A stretch of 64,000 nt of DNA from NCBI GenBank assembly GCA_026874595.1, contig CM049306.1, positions 86,020,142 through 86,084,141 on the forward strand. The letters are read 5' to 3'. Positions within the stretch are counted from its first letter, which is position 1, and the number at the start of each line of letters is the position of its first letter. This stretch comes from Sipunculus nudus. Its lineage: Eukaryota; Annelida; Sipuncula; Golfingiida; Sipunculidae. The notes under the pieces are model-generated. The model did no database searches. It was not told where the DNA came from and saw nothing but the letters and a program-made list of their open reading frames with translations. Positions 11,688 to 23,652 of this stretch are shown here, in pieces. Position numbers and translations under genes: made by a program.

Positions 11688-11876
11688 CAGTGGCACCCCC
11701 CTTCGGACCGCCCCGCGATTGCGACCAACCCCACAATTACGACCACCTTTCTTGGTCCCAAATATACGATACAAGTAACTTAGAGTTTCAGAAATACGAC
11801 CCCCCCCCCCCCAAAAAAAAAAATAACGACCACTTTGGTCAGTCCCCAAGGTGGTCGTAATTGTGGGGTTCCACTG
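11688..11876. mobile_element. pogo/Tigger-type MITE (Tc1/mariner superfamily)
   Basis: The ends are CAGTGGCACCCCCC on the left and GGGGTTCCACTG on the right, a variant of the CAGTGGAACC terminus usual for pogo/Tigger relatives. TA flanks both sides (11686-11687 and 11877-11878). The arms continue inward as ACAATTACGACCACC and GGTGGTCGTAATTGT. The loop holds a C13 tract followed by A11. At 189 bp there is no room for a transposase. Confidence 0.8.
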
Positions 11877-12159
11877 TACTTGTTATGTGAATACGCCCTT
11901 TAAACCCCTTTTAATACCTCGCTTGATATTAGTCATGTAGAATATCTATTTCTACATCGCCGATTATGGCTGAAAAATGGAAAGGAGGGTGTCGGACAAG
12001 ATTGGTTTTAGGCAAATTTTAAAACTGAACAAATTTTTACAAAGGTAACCCCTTTTACTAAAGGCAATCCCTTGGAGCTTTTATAAAAAAAACAGGCAAG
12101 AAAACGTGGATATCACCGCACACAAGCTGCTTGTTTTGTTTATATCAACGTGTTTATAA

Positions 12160-12520
12160 TATGTGGAGGCCCGCCAAAATTATCATACAAATTCAACTGG
12201 GGCATATGGCAGCAAGTCTGATAAGCTAAAGCTTTGCAACTGGCGTTTTGCAAAGAGTGACCTTTCTACCTCCCATTATATACAACCTAGTAATTTAGGT
12301 TACATGTTTTCCCCGTTTGTTAACATGGCTGTGTTTACAAGTATGTTTTTGATAAGCAAGATCATACATCCTTTATGAAGGCCTTAATAAACTTTTTTAC
12401 AACCATAATTACCCTTTGATCATTTATATATACACAGAAGAAGCCAGAAATCACAGTTTCTTTTTCAAAAGGTAGGTGAATGGGCACCTTTCAACAGTTG
12501 AAAAGGGAAAGAGGCCTTTC
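12160..12520 (+). repeat. Old interspersed repeat, copy 1
   Basis: This segment aligns by eye, with many substitutions and gaps, to 22660-23010 in the same orientation. Shared landmarks are TGTGG(A/G)G(G)CGCCCGC near the start, GGCGTTTTGCAA about 85 bp in, and ATATACRCAGARNAAGCCAGAAAT about 280 bp in. Order and spacing are kept. No ends, tails or coding frame are shared, so the class is unknown. Confidence 0.55.
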
Positions 12521-14226
12521 AATCTTAAGGTTAAACTATTACCTAATGGTCTCAACTTTGTATACAGAGTTTATTTATATAAAATATGAATGATATGGAT
12601 GAATTATACAAAAATATATTTAAAAATCACAGAAATATAATATAATGTTTACTAATTCTGATCGGAGTCAATTATAGGGTGTAATCCTGTTATGTGTCAT
12701 CAATAAAAGTCAATTATTTACTCATGGGCATAAGAGTTTTTTTTTTCAACTTGTGATGGGAGCAAAAGTTGAAACTGCGCAGATCCAGAATAATTCAAAT
12801 ACAATTAATATTTAAAACTGAACAAATAGAGGTCATCTGCACGATAATATATACCTGTTGTCGGAGATATCAGGCTATAAACAAGCCATATCTTTTTTTA
12901 CATGGAAACATATTGTACTATATATAGACACAAGCTAACAAATCGTAATGTAGACCATAAGAATCATCTATATATGAAACAATGGTGTTGGACATTAACC
13001 AATGCTCTCTATGCTCATCCCTAAAGTTAAGAAAAATAAAATGATTAATGCTTGCTGTATTCGTGTTATTTCCGCATATCCATCATAAAACAATGACACC
13101 GGCTAACCCATAGGGTATGTTTACATCATTTGCGAATACCTGCGGGCTTCAGTACCAAATATAAATCTGAAATGGGGACAGTCTACTGATCGATGAGCTT
13201 AATTGGCAAGGTTTTACAGAACCATTAGATATCATAATAAAAGCAGTTAATTACTAGTTGGTGGGACATTTTTATGTATGAGTTGAACGTCCTCTCTTGT
13301 TCTTGTGTTGGGAATGCGACAGTCTGTGAGATGAAAACTGAAACTGGACCTCTGCTCCCTATTCTCCTTTTCGTATTCTCCTAGAACGAGGATACGTTAG
13401 GGGACATTGGAACCAGTCTGTGAGAAGCAGCCAACTTCTTTTTCCGTTATTTTATGCCTAAAAGCAAAGAGGATACTCCTGTATTTGAAAGGATTGAGTC
13501 GTTGACAGTCTTCAATATGTTAAACCCAGACTAACCGTTGTAAACATTGAATGTGCCTAGCAATGTGAATTCTGATAGTTGAGTTGCAACATTTGCATTT
13601 TTTTGGCTAAAAGGATGGTTTTGAAATACCTGTGATGAGTGGCAGATTTATTGATTTAAAAAGGGCAAGAAAATACGGATATTTATGTACTCCTGTGACA
13701 ATCGAAGAGTTCTTGGTGACGATCCGATCCGTAGCTGCAGAGAAGAAGCCAGAAAAACGCGTTTGCGTAACCACACCCATCACCTTACATGTTATAGTAG
13801 GACCTTACAGAATGCAGTGATATTATTTGTACCCAGTTTATAATATCCGACTATTTAATTTTAATCCAGATTACAGCGCGTTAACGCAGAGGCATAATGT
13901 CCTTAATTATATTTCTATCGTATATATATATATGACTACAACCTGGATGTATGCATTTTCGTAATAAATACCATTCAGTGCCAATTGCAAAGACAGCATT
14001 ATGTGTAATTAATATAAGGGTAAATAGTTTCAGTTACTAAAATGTTTGAAGCCACTTGTGAAGCCGTTTCGTCCTTGTTTACATTGATCCAGTATCACTC
14101 TCTTTTACACGTTAGATATATACAAATGTTTGTCACAGGATCATCAAATGGCATTGCGAGACCAGCGAACATAATTGTGCATAAAACTAATACCGGCATA
14201 ATAGGATTGTTTGTTTACTTATAAAA
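12521..14226. other. No recognisable gene or repeat
   Basis: AT-rich sequence with frames no longer than about 62 codons. It contains a short AT microsatellite (13920-13931). Confidence 0.5.
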
Positions 14227-14440
14227 TACAGTGAAACCTCGTTGTGTCGAACTCGGTTAAGTCGAATTCCCGCATGTGTCGAAGTCGAACGTCGGGTCCC
14301 TGAAAAAAAATAGTTAAAACCTTACTAATTTAGCTCCGCTTGTGTCGAAGTCGGATGTGTAGAATAACCGGATGTGTCAAGGTGTTTTCTTGGTCCCCAG
14401 CTAATATTTCTATCGCTTAACTCGAAGTCATGATTGGATA

Positions 14441-14490
14441 ACAGTTGTGCAGGGCCCGTCAATCATGATTGGGCCATGATGACCAGTCAT
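14441..14490 (+). repeat. Internal direct repeat with 16451-16500
   Basis: ACAGTTGTGCAGGGCCCG, then CAATCAT and GATGACCAGT here, match ACAGTTGTGCACGGTCCA, then CAATCAT and GATGACCAGT at about 16451. Both lie in the same orientation inside the pogo-like element, about 2.0 kb apart. Direct rather than inverted orientation means this is not part of the terminal arms. Confidence 0.6.
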
Positions 14491-14635
14491 CTATATAATT
14501 AATACGGAGTTGGGTTTTTTTATTACATATATTTGTTGAGATCCGTTGTCTGTAGGGACGGTAAACCATGAAACAATATCACCAGTACATCTTTAAATTG
14601 ATAACAAACTAGAATCTGTAGTCAGGGCGTACAGA

Positions 14636-14935
14636 CCTCCACCAGAATCTCCTTTAATATCAGTCATGTGTTCACGTGTATACGTTTCCTGTGTGAACAC
14701 TGTCATGCTTCAGTAACACGAGTTCACCTTGCGATTGGCAGAACAAATAAATACGAATGTGTGGCTTCCACACGGGGACAAAGAAATGGTCCTTTGTCAT
14801 AATGGTTTATAAGAAAATATATATTATGGTGCTTCTTATTACGTCCAAAATGAAATGGACAATTGATATGTCTTTACCCTTAACCTGTACAAATGTTCAG
14901 CAAAACATTTTTCGCTTGTCACGCTTTTCAGGAGG
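14636..14935 (+). repeat. Diverged tandem duplication, first unit
   Basis: Aligns to 15284-15600. Shared landmarks in order are CACCAGAATCT/CCGCAAGAATCT, CGTTTC(C/A)TGT, AACA(C)TGTCATG(C/G)TTCAG, GAGTTCACC/GGGTTCACC, GGCAGAACAA, GGGGACAAAG(A/G)AAT, ATATATTATGGTG and TTCAGCAAAA. The copies have drifted and differ by indels that break frame, so conservation of a protein is unlikely. Confidence 0.65.
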
Positions 14936-15283
14936 CAACCTGTAATCCTCACTGAACCCCATTTCCATTATATCGCCTGTTAAGGAATTTTACTCTGTCA
15001 AAAGGAAGTAAAGATTTTAAATTCAAGCGCCAAACATATGTCCACATGAATCTTTTAATAGGGAGCAGTTTTCCGTTGAGTGGACACAAAGAACTGAGAC
15101 CCTTTTCACAATCAACGTTTTATAGGTTTACAGGTATGTTGAATTTTATACATTCAGAAGTATCTTTCCAGGATAACCATGGTTTTAATAGTTCGGCCGA
15201 TTTATGGGTTGTTTGAAAAAAGTTTTTTTTTTCAAAAGGAAGCCCGGGGGGGGGGGGAGGGGTCCTCAATCTCTTAGGGAACT

Positions 15284-15600
15284 TTGAAACCACCGCAAGA
15301 ATCTACTAATCAGTCGTTCGTTCATACGTGCACGTTTCATGTAAAACATTGTCATGGTTCAGAAACATGGGTTCACCAGTCGAGTGGCAGAACAACTGCA
15401 TATGAATGGCCGGCTTCTACTCGGGGACAAAGGAATAGCCCCATAAAATTATTCCTTTGTGAAATTGTGATTATGGCACCTAAGAAAAAAATATATTATG
15501 GTGATTCCGATTACCTCCAAAAATGTAATGGATTGCGGATGCATTTTAATCTACCCTCTACACATTTTCAGCAAAATCTGTATATTACATTTTGCGTTAA
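15284..15600 (+). repeat. Diverged tandem duplication, second unit
   Basis: Partner of 14636-14935, starting about 645 bp downstream. It is preceded by a G12 tract at 15246-15257. A 130-codon frame overlaps it, but the aligned part of the first copy reads in a different frame, which argues against a conserved protein. Confidence 0.65.
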
Positions 15601-17031
15601 TTTGCTGAAAGACAATGAAACGAACCAAGGCTTTGGTTTCTTTGCTAAATGCTTTCATCGAAATATATCAACCTGATTTCTTTTTATCTGGGAGAGTTGT
15701 CCATTTTGCATCAGACCTGCTTATTCCATGACAATTTACACTACTTAAACCAAAAATTTAATACTGTTGGAATATATTTTTCTTGGCCTATCTTTTTTTC
15801 ACATTGGCAGCTATACGTTTTGCGTACAAGAGACTTCCACGACATATGTATGTATATACAAATAACGCATATGTCTGTTAACATGCCTTAGACTATACCC
15901 TCAACTGACTACACTGAATAAAAAAACATCATGTTTCACGATGTCGCCTGAGTTTCAACTAATACAAAGCATCCTTCTTATAATTCCAAGGTAGAATGCT
16001 TCTTTATACAATCGTTATATCTACGACATTCCCAAGTAATGAAGCTGTCGGACCTATGTTGTTTATCGGAAAAAACTTCCCACTTAAAAATTCGTACACC
16101 CTGTATATGCCTCACGTCTCTTTCCAAAATTTATTTTCTGTGTGATTTCTGGAATAGAATAACTTTTCTTTCTATGTTAATATTTTGGTTGAGGGTGTTC
16201 CTGGAGAATTCTAGCAGAAGTAATCTTTATATCATATAAGTGAAACACATGACAAAAGTTCCTGCTAAAACCTTAGGATTAAAATATGCGTCGTTTAGTT
16301 CCTATCAGCTCTTTACAAAAATATGCATCAGATAGAGCCGTGGATTTTCCACGGGAGCAGCTAGTAATTAATTAATACCGACCAAGCTCTCACTCATCAA
16401 GCGCGATGGCTCTGTCGACTCAAGTTCATGCCGCTTTAATGTTTGGACAACAGTTGTGCACGGTCCAACAATCATACCTATGGCCGCGATGACCAGTACA
16501 CAATAATACCGGCAAGGATCTTTCTCATCACGCGCGATGGCTGACATACCTATTCCGTTGTTTACTTGTATGGCCAATTAGTCACTCATGAACATAGCTT
16601 ACTTCACTCGCCGACAAAGCATTAATGAGAGGTTATTGATAAACCTAACATTATCCAATCCTTACCTTTGATGTGTCTAGGATAAAGCTGAACTGATAAT
16701 GATCTGAGCCAATCATTTTTTGATTTGGGTGCTTTTATACACGTACGTGTATGTCCTCTTATTTCACTTTCTTGATTAACCTTATACTAATATTGGTGGT
16801 ACTGATGTGTTTTTTATTATAAATAAAAATGTATATAAAATTTGTGTTGTTCTTTCATGAAAACATTTGTGAGAACTATATGATATAGGCCCTATACATG
16901 TGCTGTATTTATTGATAATAATCAAGGCTGAAGAAGGTTGAATATAATGAACATTGGATGTCTCGAACTCCGGTTGTGTCGAAGTAAATTCACCAGTCCC
17001 TTTGACTTCGACACAACGAGGTTTCACTGTA

Positions 17032-18774
17032 TATAATACCCGGGGTTCGCTTTGGGCCGCACATTTCAAGATGAAAGGGCTCATAGCAATACTCTTAATT
17101 CCATGCAGAATCTCCATAAATTTCCAGTTTAAATTGAAAAAAAAAAACACTGCCCACGATCCCTTGTTTTCTTTCTGTCTCTGTTTAATGTACTTTGATC
17201 ATCACTTTTACAAATTAATCAATATCTGATATATTAATGGACCTTCTGTTTGAAATTGTTTTAGAAAAGTTCCAAAATGTTTAACCTGACCGAAATCTCT
17301 GCATGCTCGGACTATCCAACAGTGTGGTAACCAGGGTATAAAAAGTGCTCCAGCTAGGATAAAGACCCCTCTCCTAGAGTTTCAAACTGGTGATGGACAT
17401 AAGCAGGTGCATGTGTTTGTGTGTGTGTGTCATGATGTAAAGAAGCAGAACATATGATTGGTAACAAACAGAGTCACTCTGACCTAATTTTGGTGTCAAC
17501 AAAAATTTTATCGCAACCTGTTTGGACTTTCAAGGGCAACTGTTTATGATTTGTGTGCCCTGCTAAGGACTGTCGGATGGAAAGTTGTCGGATCAAGACC
17601 AATCGCTACAGTAACATGACAATGATACCACGATTTATATTTAAATATCCCATAGTCACACTGGTGTATATAGCAACTAGGAAACATGAATAGGATTGCC
17701 CTCAGGGATCAACTTCCGATATACAGAAAGCATGAAATGATATGGATTCTTGCATGCAATTATAATAAGCTTAAAGTCCGCTATTCACCTACCTTTAATG
17801 CAGAGTGTATGTGATTTCTGGCTCACTCTGGGTACATATTAATGAACTAAAGGTGATTACTCTTGAAAACAGTTCATTTAACGCCTTTGTGACGGATTTA
17901 TGAGCAGAAGCGGAAAAAGGGGAGGGGATCTTTTTTAAAGGTTTCAATACGAATTTTGCGGTCTGGAACAGCCTTTTCCGGACCTTGGGGCCTTTGTTTT
18001 TGGTTCTGTCATTATAGTCCTCCTATGTTAGGCCCCCTTCTTATCGCAAATCCTATATCAGACCCTGATTAGCTTGTATGTATCTACAAGCTGTTAGTAA
18101 ATTCAGTACCTGCGCCTTAAATTTGTTAAAAAGCATGTAAGAAAAACCATGTAACTTAAGATTGTTGGATGCATATGCGCGGAAGTTTAAAGGCACTCAG
18201 TTTCGACGGAATCGCGCCAAATGTTTTTGTTGAATGTGTTTGAATCATTATGCTGTCACATGGGTATATTTTATTTAGTCTGTTATTTTATTCATTCTAT
18301 TGTTTATAAAATTTTCAAGAGATAATCTTCAGTTAATAGACGTCAGATATTAAAATAAACCCCTTTAAATGAATATGACACGCACAGAATAAACCCCATT
18401 TTTTGTTTTACCGCGTTTATTTGGCTGCTGACTGGTTCAAATGTATAAATTTGATCATGAATGGCGGCCTTACTTACAGATGTGTTACTTAACAAACCAC
18501 GGGTCTTCTCGAAAGGCAGTCGACTGGTGGGAATTACAGTACATGTCCGTGATAAACAAACTTTTGTTGGACAGAAAGTATTTGTCCGTGTTCATTATTA
18601 TTATAGCAGCGACTCTCAGAGTTTACTACATACAAAACACCTCAGTATTAATTAAAGTAATTTCAACATTGTTGTGTCATCATATTTCTAATTCAGGCAT
18701 GATTATAAAGGACAAATTCATTAACATTTCTCCGTTTAATATTCATGACTAGTAAAATCTATAGTCATCGCCTT
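17032..18774. other. No recognisable gene; minor GT microsatellite
   Basis: AT-rich sequence with a short GT run (17416-17430). No frame exceeds 103 codons and none is recognisable. Confidence 0.5.
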
Positions 18775-18777
18775 CTA

Positions 18778-19095
18778 ATATGTTATAACCCCTTTTTCTC
18801 ATTAATTATCTATTTTTATATGTAACTATAAATCAGGTGAAAGCATATTCAGACCCTCTGTATCGTAAATATTATAGATAAAGCTATAAAGGGTAAATCC
18901 ATAAACATGTCGATCATTTATTATTAACGGTCTGTCAGTATCCGCCAGTATGAGATATAGCGACAGCTTTCTTAAATGTTACAACTCTGTTTAGCATCAG
19001 TCATTAATTTTATATATAACTGTAGAACATTAGCCGAAGGTCAGCGCATATTTATACCCCCTTCATCCTAAATAGTTCATATATAGCTATTAATC
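18778..19095 (+). repeat. Diverged tandem duplication, period about 200 bp
   Basis: The unit at 18778-18890 (TGTTATAACCCC, CATTAATTATC, TATATGTAACTATA, GCATATTCAGACCC, ATAAAGCTAT) realigns to 18977-19095 (TGTTACAACTCT, CATTAATTTTA, TATATAACTGTAG, GCATATTTATACCC, ATATAGCTAT). Order and spacing are kept and identity is modest. No coding potential is visible. It may be an old local duplication or two units of a degraded satellite. Confidence 0.5.
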
Positions 19096-19688
19096 TTGCG
19101 GAGCAGGGTTACTTTACAAAATATATTGTCTGATTTAACAGTTAAAAGAGTACCCCTACTGGAGGTTCAGACCGTTAACATAATCCGTCACTGCCCATGG
19201 AATATTTATTTTGATTGATTTTAACCCATACGACGTAGGAAGACTGATAGGCCCATAAGCAGGCAGCTCGTTTAAAATCCAGCTAGCTATTGTGACACAT
19301 GGAAATACGCCGTGCGCTGTGACATTTCTTTTCAATTATGACTAAATCTGTCTGCTGCCTTCTCTTAATGCCGTAAATGACACCTCCGTGATCATCAAAG
19401 AAGAAGTCGATAGCCCCCTGCCCGAATCCCAAAACCCCTATTTAGACCAGCTTCAGCCAATATCAGTAAATCTGTTGACCCATTATATTTTAGATGTACC
19501 CTTCTGTCATTTATCATTTGCTTGTCCACATCTTTTTGTTTCGGAGTTTGCACGTATATAGACTCTGGAGCTCGCCTGTATCTCTTCATAACAGTGGTTG
19601 AGATAAATTTGATAAGAATAGGATGCATTGCTTTTAATCCGCTGTCTACCGGAAGAGTGAATTTAACAGATACAGAAAAAAGGCCAAA

Positions 19689-20004
19689 GGCCAAAAAAAA
19701 AAAAAAAATGGGAAATCAGTACGCGAGCGCGATTTTTTTTACCTTTTTGTATGTTTCGATAAAAATGTCATATGATCAGAGAAAAGCATGACTATAACAG
19801 AATTGTTTGGCCTAACAGGTAAAAGCACAACATAACAAAGGAAATCTTATCAAAATTGTATTATTATATCTTCTTGAAAGAAAATGTCGGAGCGGCTGGA
19901 GCTCAAAATTGGTAAGTTTCTATTGAAAATCAAACTAACAATTTTAGATGCTTGGGGTTAAAATTGACACGCGCGGTGTCTGAGTACCCTACCTTTCTTT
20001 GGCC
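19689..20004 (-). mobile_element. GGC(C)AAA-ended MITE family, copy 1 (inverted)
   Basis: Read on the minus strand, it runs GGCCAAAGAAAGGTAGGGTA, then GTCAATTTTAACCCC, TTTCAAGAAG, GATCATATGACATTTTTATC, AACATACAAAAAGGTAAAAA and a terminal T-rich ...GGCC. The same blocks appear in the same order at 33776-34035 and 40001-40251. This copy is the longest because of extra sequence around GAGCTCCAGCCGCTCC. The left boundary is 19689 or 19682, since GGCC occurs twice. Confidence 0.7.
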
Positions 20005-20784
20005 TAAAAATAGGGGATATGAAAGTAAAATATCCTGTGACTGATTATTTTCTTCTTCCAGTTTCCACGGGTTGTCATATCTACCAATGACGTCCTCAAG
20101 TGTAACACATCCTGATATAAGAAAATGTCATATTATATTATAAATCGTCAGGAGGACAGATCAGACACGCGAGAAAAAGACCGAATAAAGTTAATCTCTT
20201 CATCTAAACGCATGAATGTTTTAGGCATATAACTGATCTTGATAGTCCTGTTTATCAAATTACCATATTTGGCATAAATAAGATATTATTGTATATAATT
20301 TTAAAATTAAAGCCCGGATTATATTTGATAAACATCACCGACGCCCGATAAGTAGAGGACAGATTCAATTTAATTTTACATCATCCAAAATTGGGTAATA
20401 ATGGGGAAAAAAGAGTATTGGGCTTATCGAGTATTCAAATACAATTACAGCGGAAGGCATTACAGGCATCATATTTACCAACGTTGAAGCAAAGTTTCAA
20501 AACCTTCTTTAGAAAATCATATAAAATATATAACTTTTCTTCTTGAAGATGGCTTTTTTATTCATATGGGCAGCTAAGTTGATCCATTTTCTAAAAATGA
20601 CCTCCCTTGTCAGGTTTAATAAATGTATACACACCGGTCGTGGTAAATATCAAGGTTTTCTTGTTACCATAATTTTGACATTTTCAAGCTCACGTTTAAT
20701 ATCACTGTACGCGCTATAGCATTCACGCATGTTTCCTAGCTTGGGCGCAATTTTTGGCGAATTAATTGGACTCGGTCTTTTTGC

Positions 20785-20788
<4 letters not shown>
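20005..20788. other. No recognisable gene or repeat
   Basis: AT-rich sequence without frames or motifs of note. Confidence 0.5.

Positions 20789-20848
<60 letters not shown>
20789..20848. repeat. AT microsatellite
   Basis: About 30 uninterrupted TA dinucleotides, directly against the left arm of the inverted repeat at 20848. Confidence 0.95.
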
Positions 20849-20854
<6 letters not shown>

Positions 20855-21089
20855 TTACAAAGAAAATGTTCAGTTACACATTAACACGTGTTTTCAAGCT
20901 GTCGCACACATCAGATGTGATATGATAAGTAACGGTTGGTGACATTATGTAATTACGTGCCGAAGCACTCAGCCATGGTCATGTGGGAGTGTGTGGGGAT
21001 TATGATTATGTCTGCATTTGGAAATGAGCTCTGATCCTCTGTTGAGCCTTTATTAATGTGTTACTGAACATTTTCGTTGTAAATTCTGT
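20848..21089. repeat. Inverted-repeat element between two AT microsatellites
   Basis: ACAGAATTTACAAAGAAAAT, continuing GTTCAGTTACACATTAA, at 20848-20885 is mirrored at 21052-21089 with about two mismatches in 36 bases. The spacer of about 165 bp has no coding frame. The left arm touches a (TA)n tract. On the right, about 70 bp separates the arm from a second (TA)n tract. This looks like a small palindromic mobile element associated with TA microsatellites, either targeting them or seeding them. The family is not recognised. Confidence 0.6.
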
Positions 21090-21157
21090 GTATCAGCTCT
21101 TCGGTTCAGGCTCATAGAGCACTGTTGGATTCGTTCAGCACCTATTTACTACTCCTA

Positions 21158-21158
<1 letters not shown>

Positions 21159-21225
<67 letters not shown>
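21159..21225. repeat. AT microsatellite
   Basis: About 33 uninterrupted TA dinucleotides. Confidence 0.95.
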
Positions 21226-21228
<3 letters not shown>

Positions 21229-22640
21229 TTTCGTATTCCTCATATCATCTTGTTGGAAATAAGATGCTGTTAATAAAAATGGCTATTTAACAAGAAACAG
21301 TGCGAAACACATAGGTCTGTCTGCATAAAAATCGGAATTTGGCACCCTCGCTAGCAGAACCATGCTGGGTGCTTCTCTTATATCTTAAATTGCTTTCTTT
21401 TTTCCCGTCGTATAATTAGCAGAAGTCGTTATAGATCGCCGTCTATTTAATACAGAACAAACCGTGACTGACACAGGTGTTTCTCCGCTGAACTTGACAG
21501 CTGTAGCTCCTCATACATATAGACTTGCCACCTTAAATCATATTTAAGAAATTAAAATTTCAATTATCTCCACGAAGGTGTTCCATGGCTTTTATGTTTT
21601 GTTTCATTTATAATTTCCTCACGTCTTGGTGAGATGATTAAAAAAGTTAAATTTTGCTGTTGTTACTGATTCAAACAGTAACCCATGATGATACACCAAG
21701 GCTAGTTTTAATATATGACCATGTCCATGTGAAAATGTGTCAAGTTAAAATAATACTTATTCACTTTAAGGGTGAGGGACAAACCGAACGAATCAGCTAT
21801 GTAAAACTGGTTCTTGCTTTAAGTTTATTGTTCAATTAATTTCATTGCTTTCACACTAATTGGTTGGTGAAGTTATGTACATTGGTCAGACCTACAAAGA
21901 AATAGATTTACTGACTGGCAAACAGATAAAACACGGACGGAAGCAAGTATAATTTAAATTTCTATTTGAGTAATTGATGTGACAGTATGTACATGGGGAA
22001 GAGCCTTTCAGAGTACACGCACCTGTTACCGCTAACGGGAGTTAACAGTGTCCTAAAGCACTCCATCTGCTGATTATAAGTTACTCTGCTATAGTGTTAC
22101 AGGTCTAGTTTACCTGTGTTAATGACAACACTGCTGTAAGACTCATGTTGCCCACCTTTCAAACATACCTTGCTGATGGCATGGCTCTGCATATACGTCA
22201 AACGATTGGTACCTGGTGGTGAACAGTTGCTTGGGTTGTAGCTCTTTTTCCTTCTTTACAGTTAAAGGGGCCTATTCCAATTGCCATATCAAAAGCTAAT
22301 TAGCGAACCCCGCGGTCAGTTGTCCGTGAGATCGTTGTCGCACATGAATATCCAGGATTTTCGTGCATGATTGTCGGATTATACTTTACAATTAACCGAT
22401 ATATACATTTATCAAGTATTCATAAAAATGGAGAATTTTATTTTATATAAACATAGGAAAAGGTTTTTTTTTTTTTTTTTCATTATTTTATACAGTTAAA
22501 CGGGAAACACAATTATACGTTATACAATTAAGTTGGATCGACTGTATATGACGTCTATTAACTGAAGATGACCCCTTGATGCTTTTATGGAGATATCCCA
22601 GAAAACGCCTACCCTACTGCACGCAGTATGTTAATTTTCT
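21226..22640. other. No recognisable gene or repeat
   Basis: AT-rich, with a poly-T run near 22464-22480. Short frames only. Confidence 0.5.
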
Positions 22641-22659
22641 TTATATCCACTTGCATATG

Positions 22660-23010
22660 AAATGTGGGGCGCCCGCAAAAACAACCAAAACACATTTAAC
22701 AAGGACATCGGGCGGCAAGACAGCCGAACCAGAGTTTTACAAAGGCGTTTTGCAATTAGTGGTATTTCAACTTCCACACACACGCAACAAACCACCTTAG
22801 CTTGCAACGACTTTTTTTCTCAAAATTGGTGCATGTAGTATGTTTACGTACAGATTTTAGACAAACAACCTCATGCATCCAACACAGATGATTATAAAAC
22901 TCTTCTAAACAGGAATTACCTATAGTCCATTAATATATACGCAGAGTAAGCCAGAAATAGCATAAATGCTGCAGACAAGGCATGTGAATAGCTGGCTTTA
23001 AGCTTCATGG
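22660..23010 (+). repeat. Old interspersed repeat, copy 2
   Basis: Partner of 12160-12520 in the same orientation. TGTGGGGCGCCCGC, GGCGTTTTGCAATTAG and ATATACGCAGAGTAAGCCAG keep the order and approximate spacing seen in the other copy, about 10.5 kb away. Confidence 0.55.
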
Positions 23011-23585
23011 ATAATTTCAGTTAAAAGTAAAACTGAAACACAAGTGGAAGTATGCTTTTCCGATTTTACAGACCTATCACTCACACCGTAGAAGTGTACA
23101 AATTACGAAATATTCACATAGGTTGGTTTATTGTGATCCCGTGTGGTATATACATTTCTGTCAACCATCGTTTACCTTTATGATCGAGTGTATGCCAATA
23201 GCCCGTGGTACCGACCACGTGTCTCATTAATTCCAGTGAAATAACTAATATCTCCATCTGACCGAGTTCCACTGTTTTCCCATAGAAAGACTTCAGGTTA
23301 CCCCAGCATTGCAGGCTTTTTCCCCGGAGATACGGACTTTACCCCCGGGGGAGGCGGGGGCACTGTTTACTTTACCCCACCTGTTTACTTTTTGTGTTTA
23401 AGCCATATTATTTCAATCAAGCACGTGTAATATACAAGGTTCAAAAGATGGAAACAACGTGAGAAATCGTCGCAAAATGATATTTATATATATATATATA
23501 TCCCGAACTTGAAGGTGTAATATGAAATCATAGGGGTGATCTGAAATCAATTTCTTTGTGAGTTGAGGTCTCTGACTGTTTGTCA

Positions 23586-23589
<4 letters not shown>
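23011..23589. other. No gene; short AT microsatellite
   Basis: Contains a (TA)n run near 23484-23501 and a C/G-rich patch at 23320-23360. No coding signal. Confidence 0.5.
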
Positions 23590-23636
<47 letters not shown>

Positions 23637-23652
23637 GAGAGAGAGAGAGAGA
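23590..23652. repeat. GA microsatellite
   Basis: About 63 bp of GA dinucleotides with one short AAGGG interruption. Purine-rich on the plus strand. It creates spurious Arg-Glu and Leu-Ser frames on the two strands. Confidence 0.95.

Larger units (their letters stand above)
14229..17029. mobile_element. 2.8-kb pogo/Tigger-like non-autonomous element
   Basis: The left terminus CAGTGAAACCTCGTTGTGTC and its exact inverse on the right (GACACAACGAGGTTTCACTG) are identical over at least 23 bp. Both ends are flanked by TA (14227-14228 and 17030-17031), the Tc1/mariner target. Subterminal GTGTCGAAGTCG motifs repeat inside both ends. At 2801 bp it is long enough for a transposase, but the frames inside (for example 130 codons at 15284-15676) show no helix-turn-helix, CENP-B-like or DDE features. 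The interior holds two old direct duplications, described separately. It may be a composite, or a non-autonomous element that captured host sequence. Perfect ends against a diverged interior duplication suggest the duplication predates mobilisation. Confidence 0.8.

Noticed and set aside
15284-15676. 130-codon frame as a possible transposase
   Set aside because: It lacks DNA-binding or DDE features, and the duplicated partner at 14636-14935 is not conserved in the same frame.
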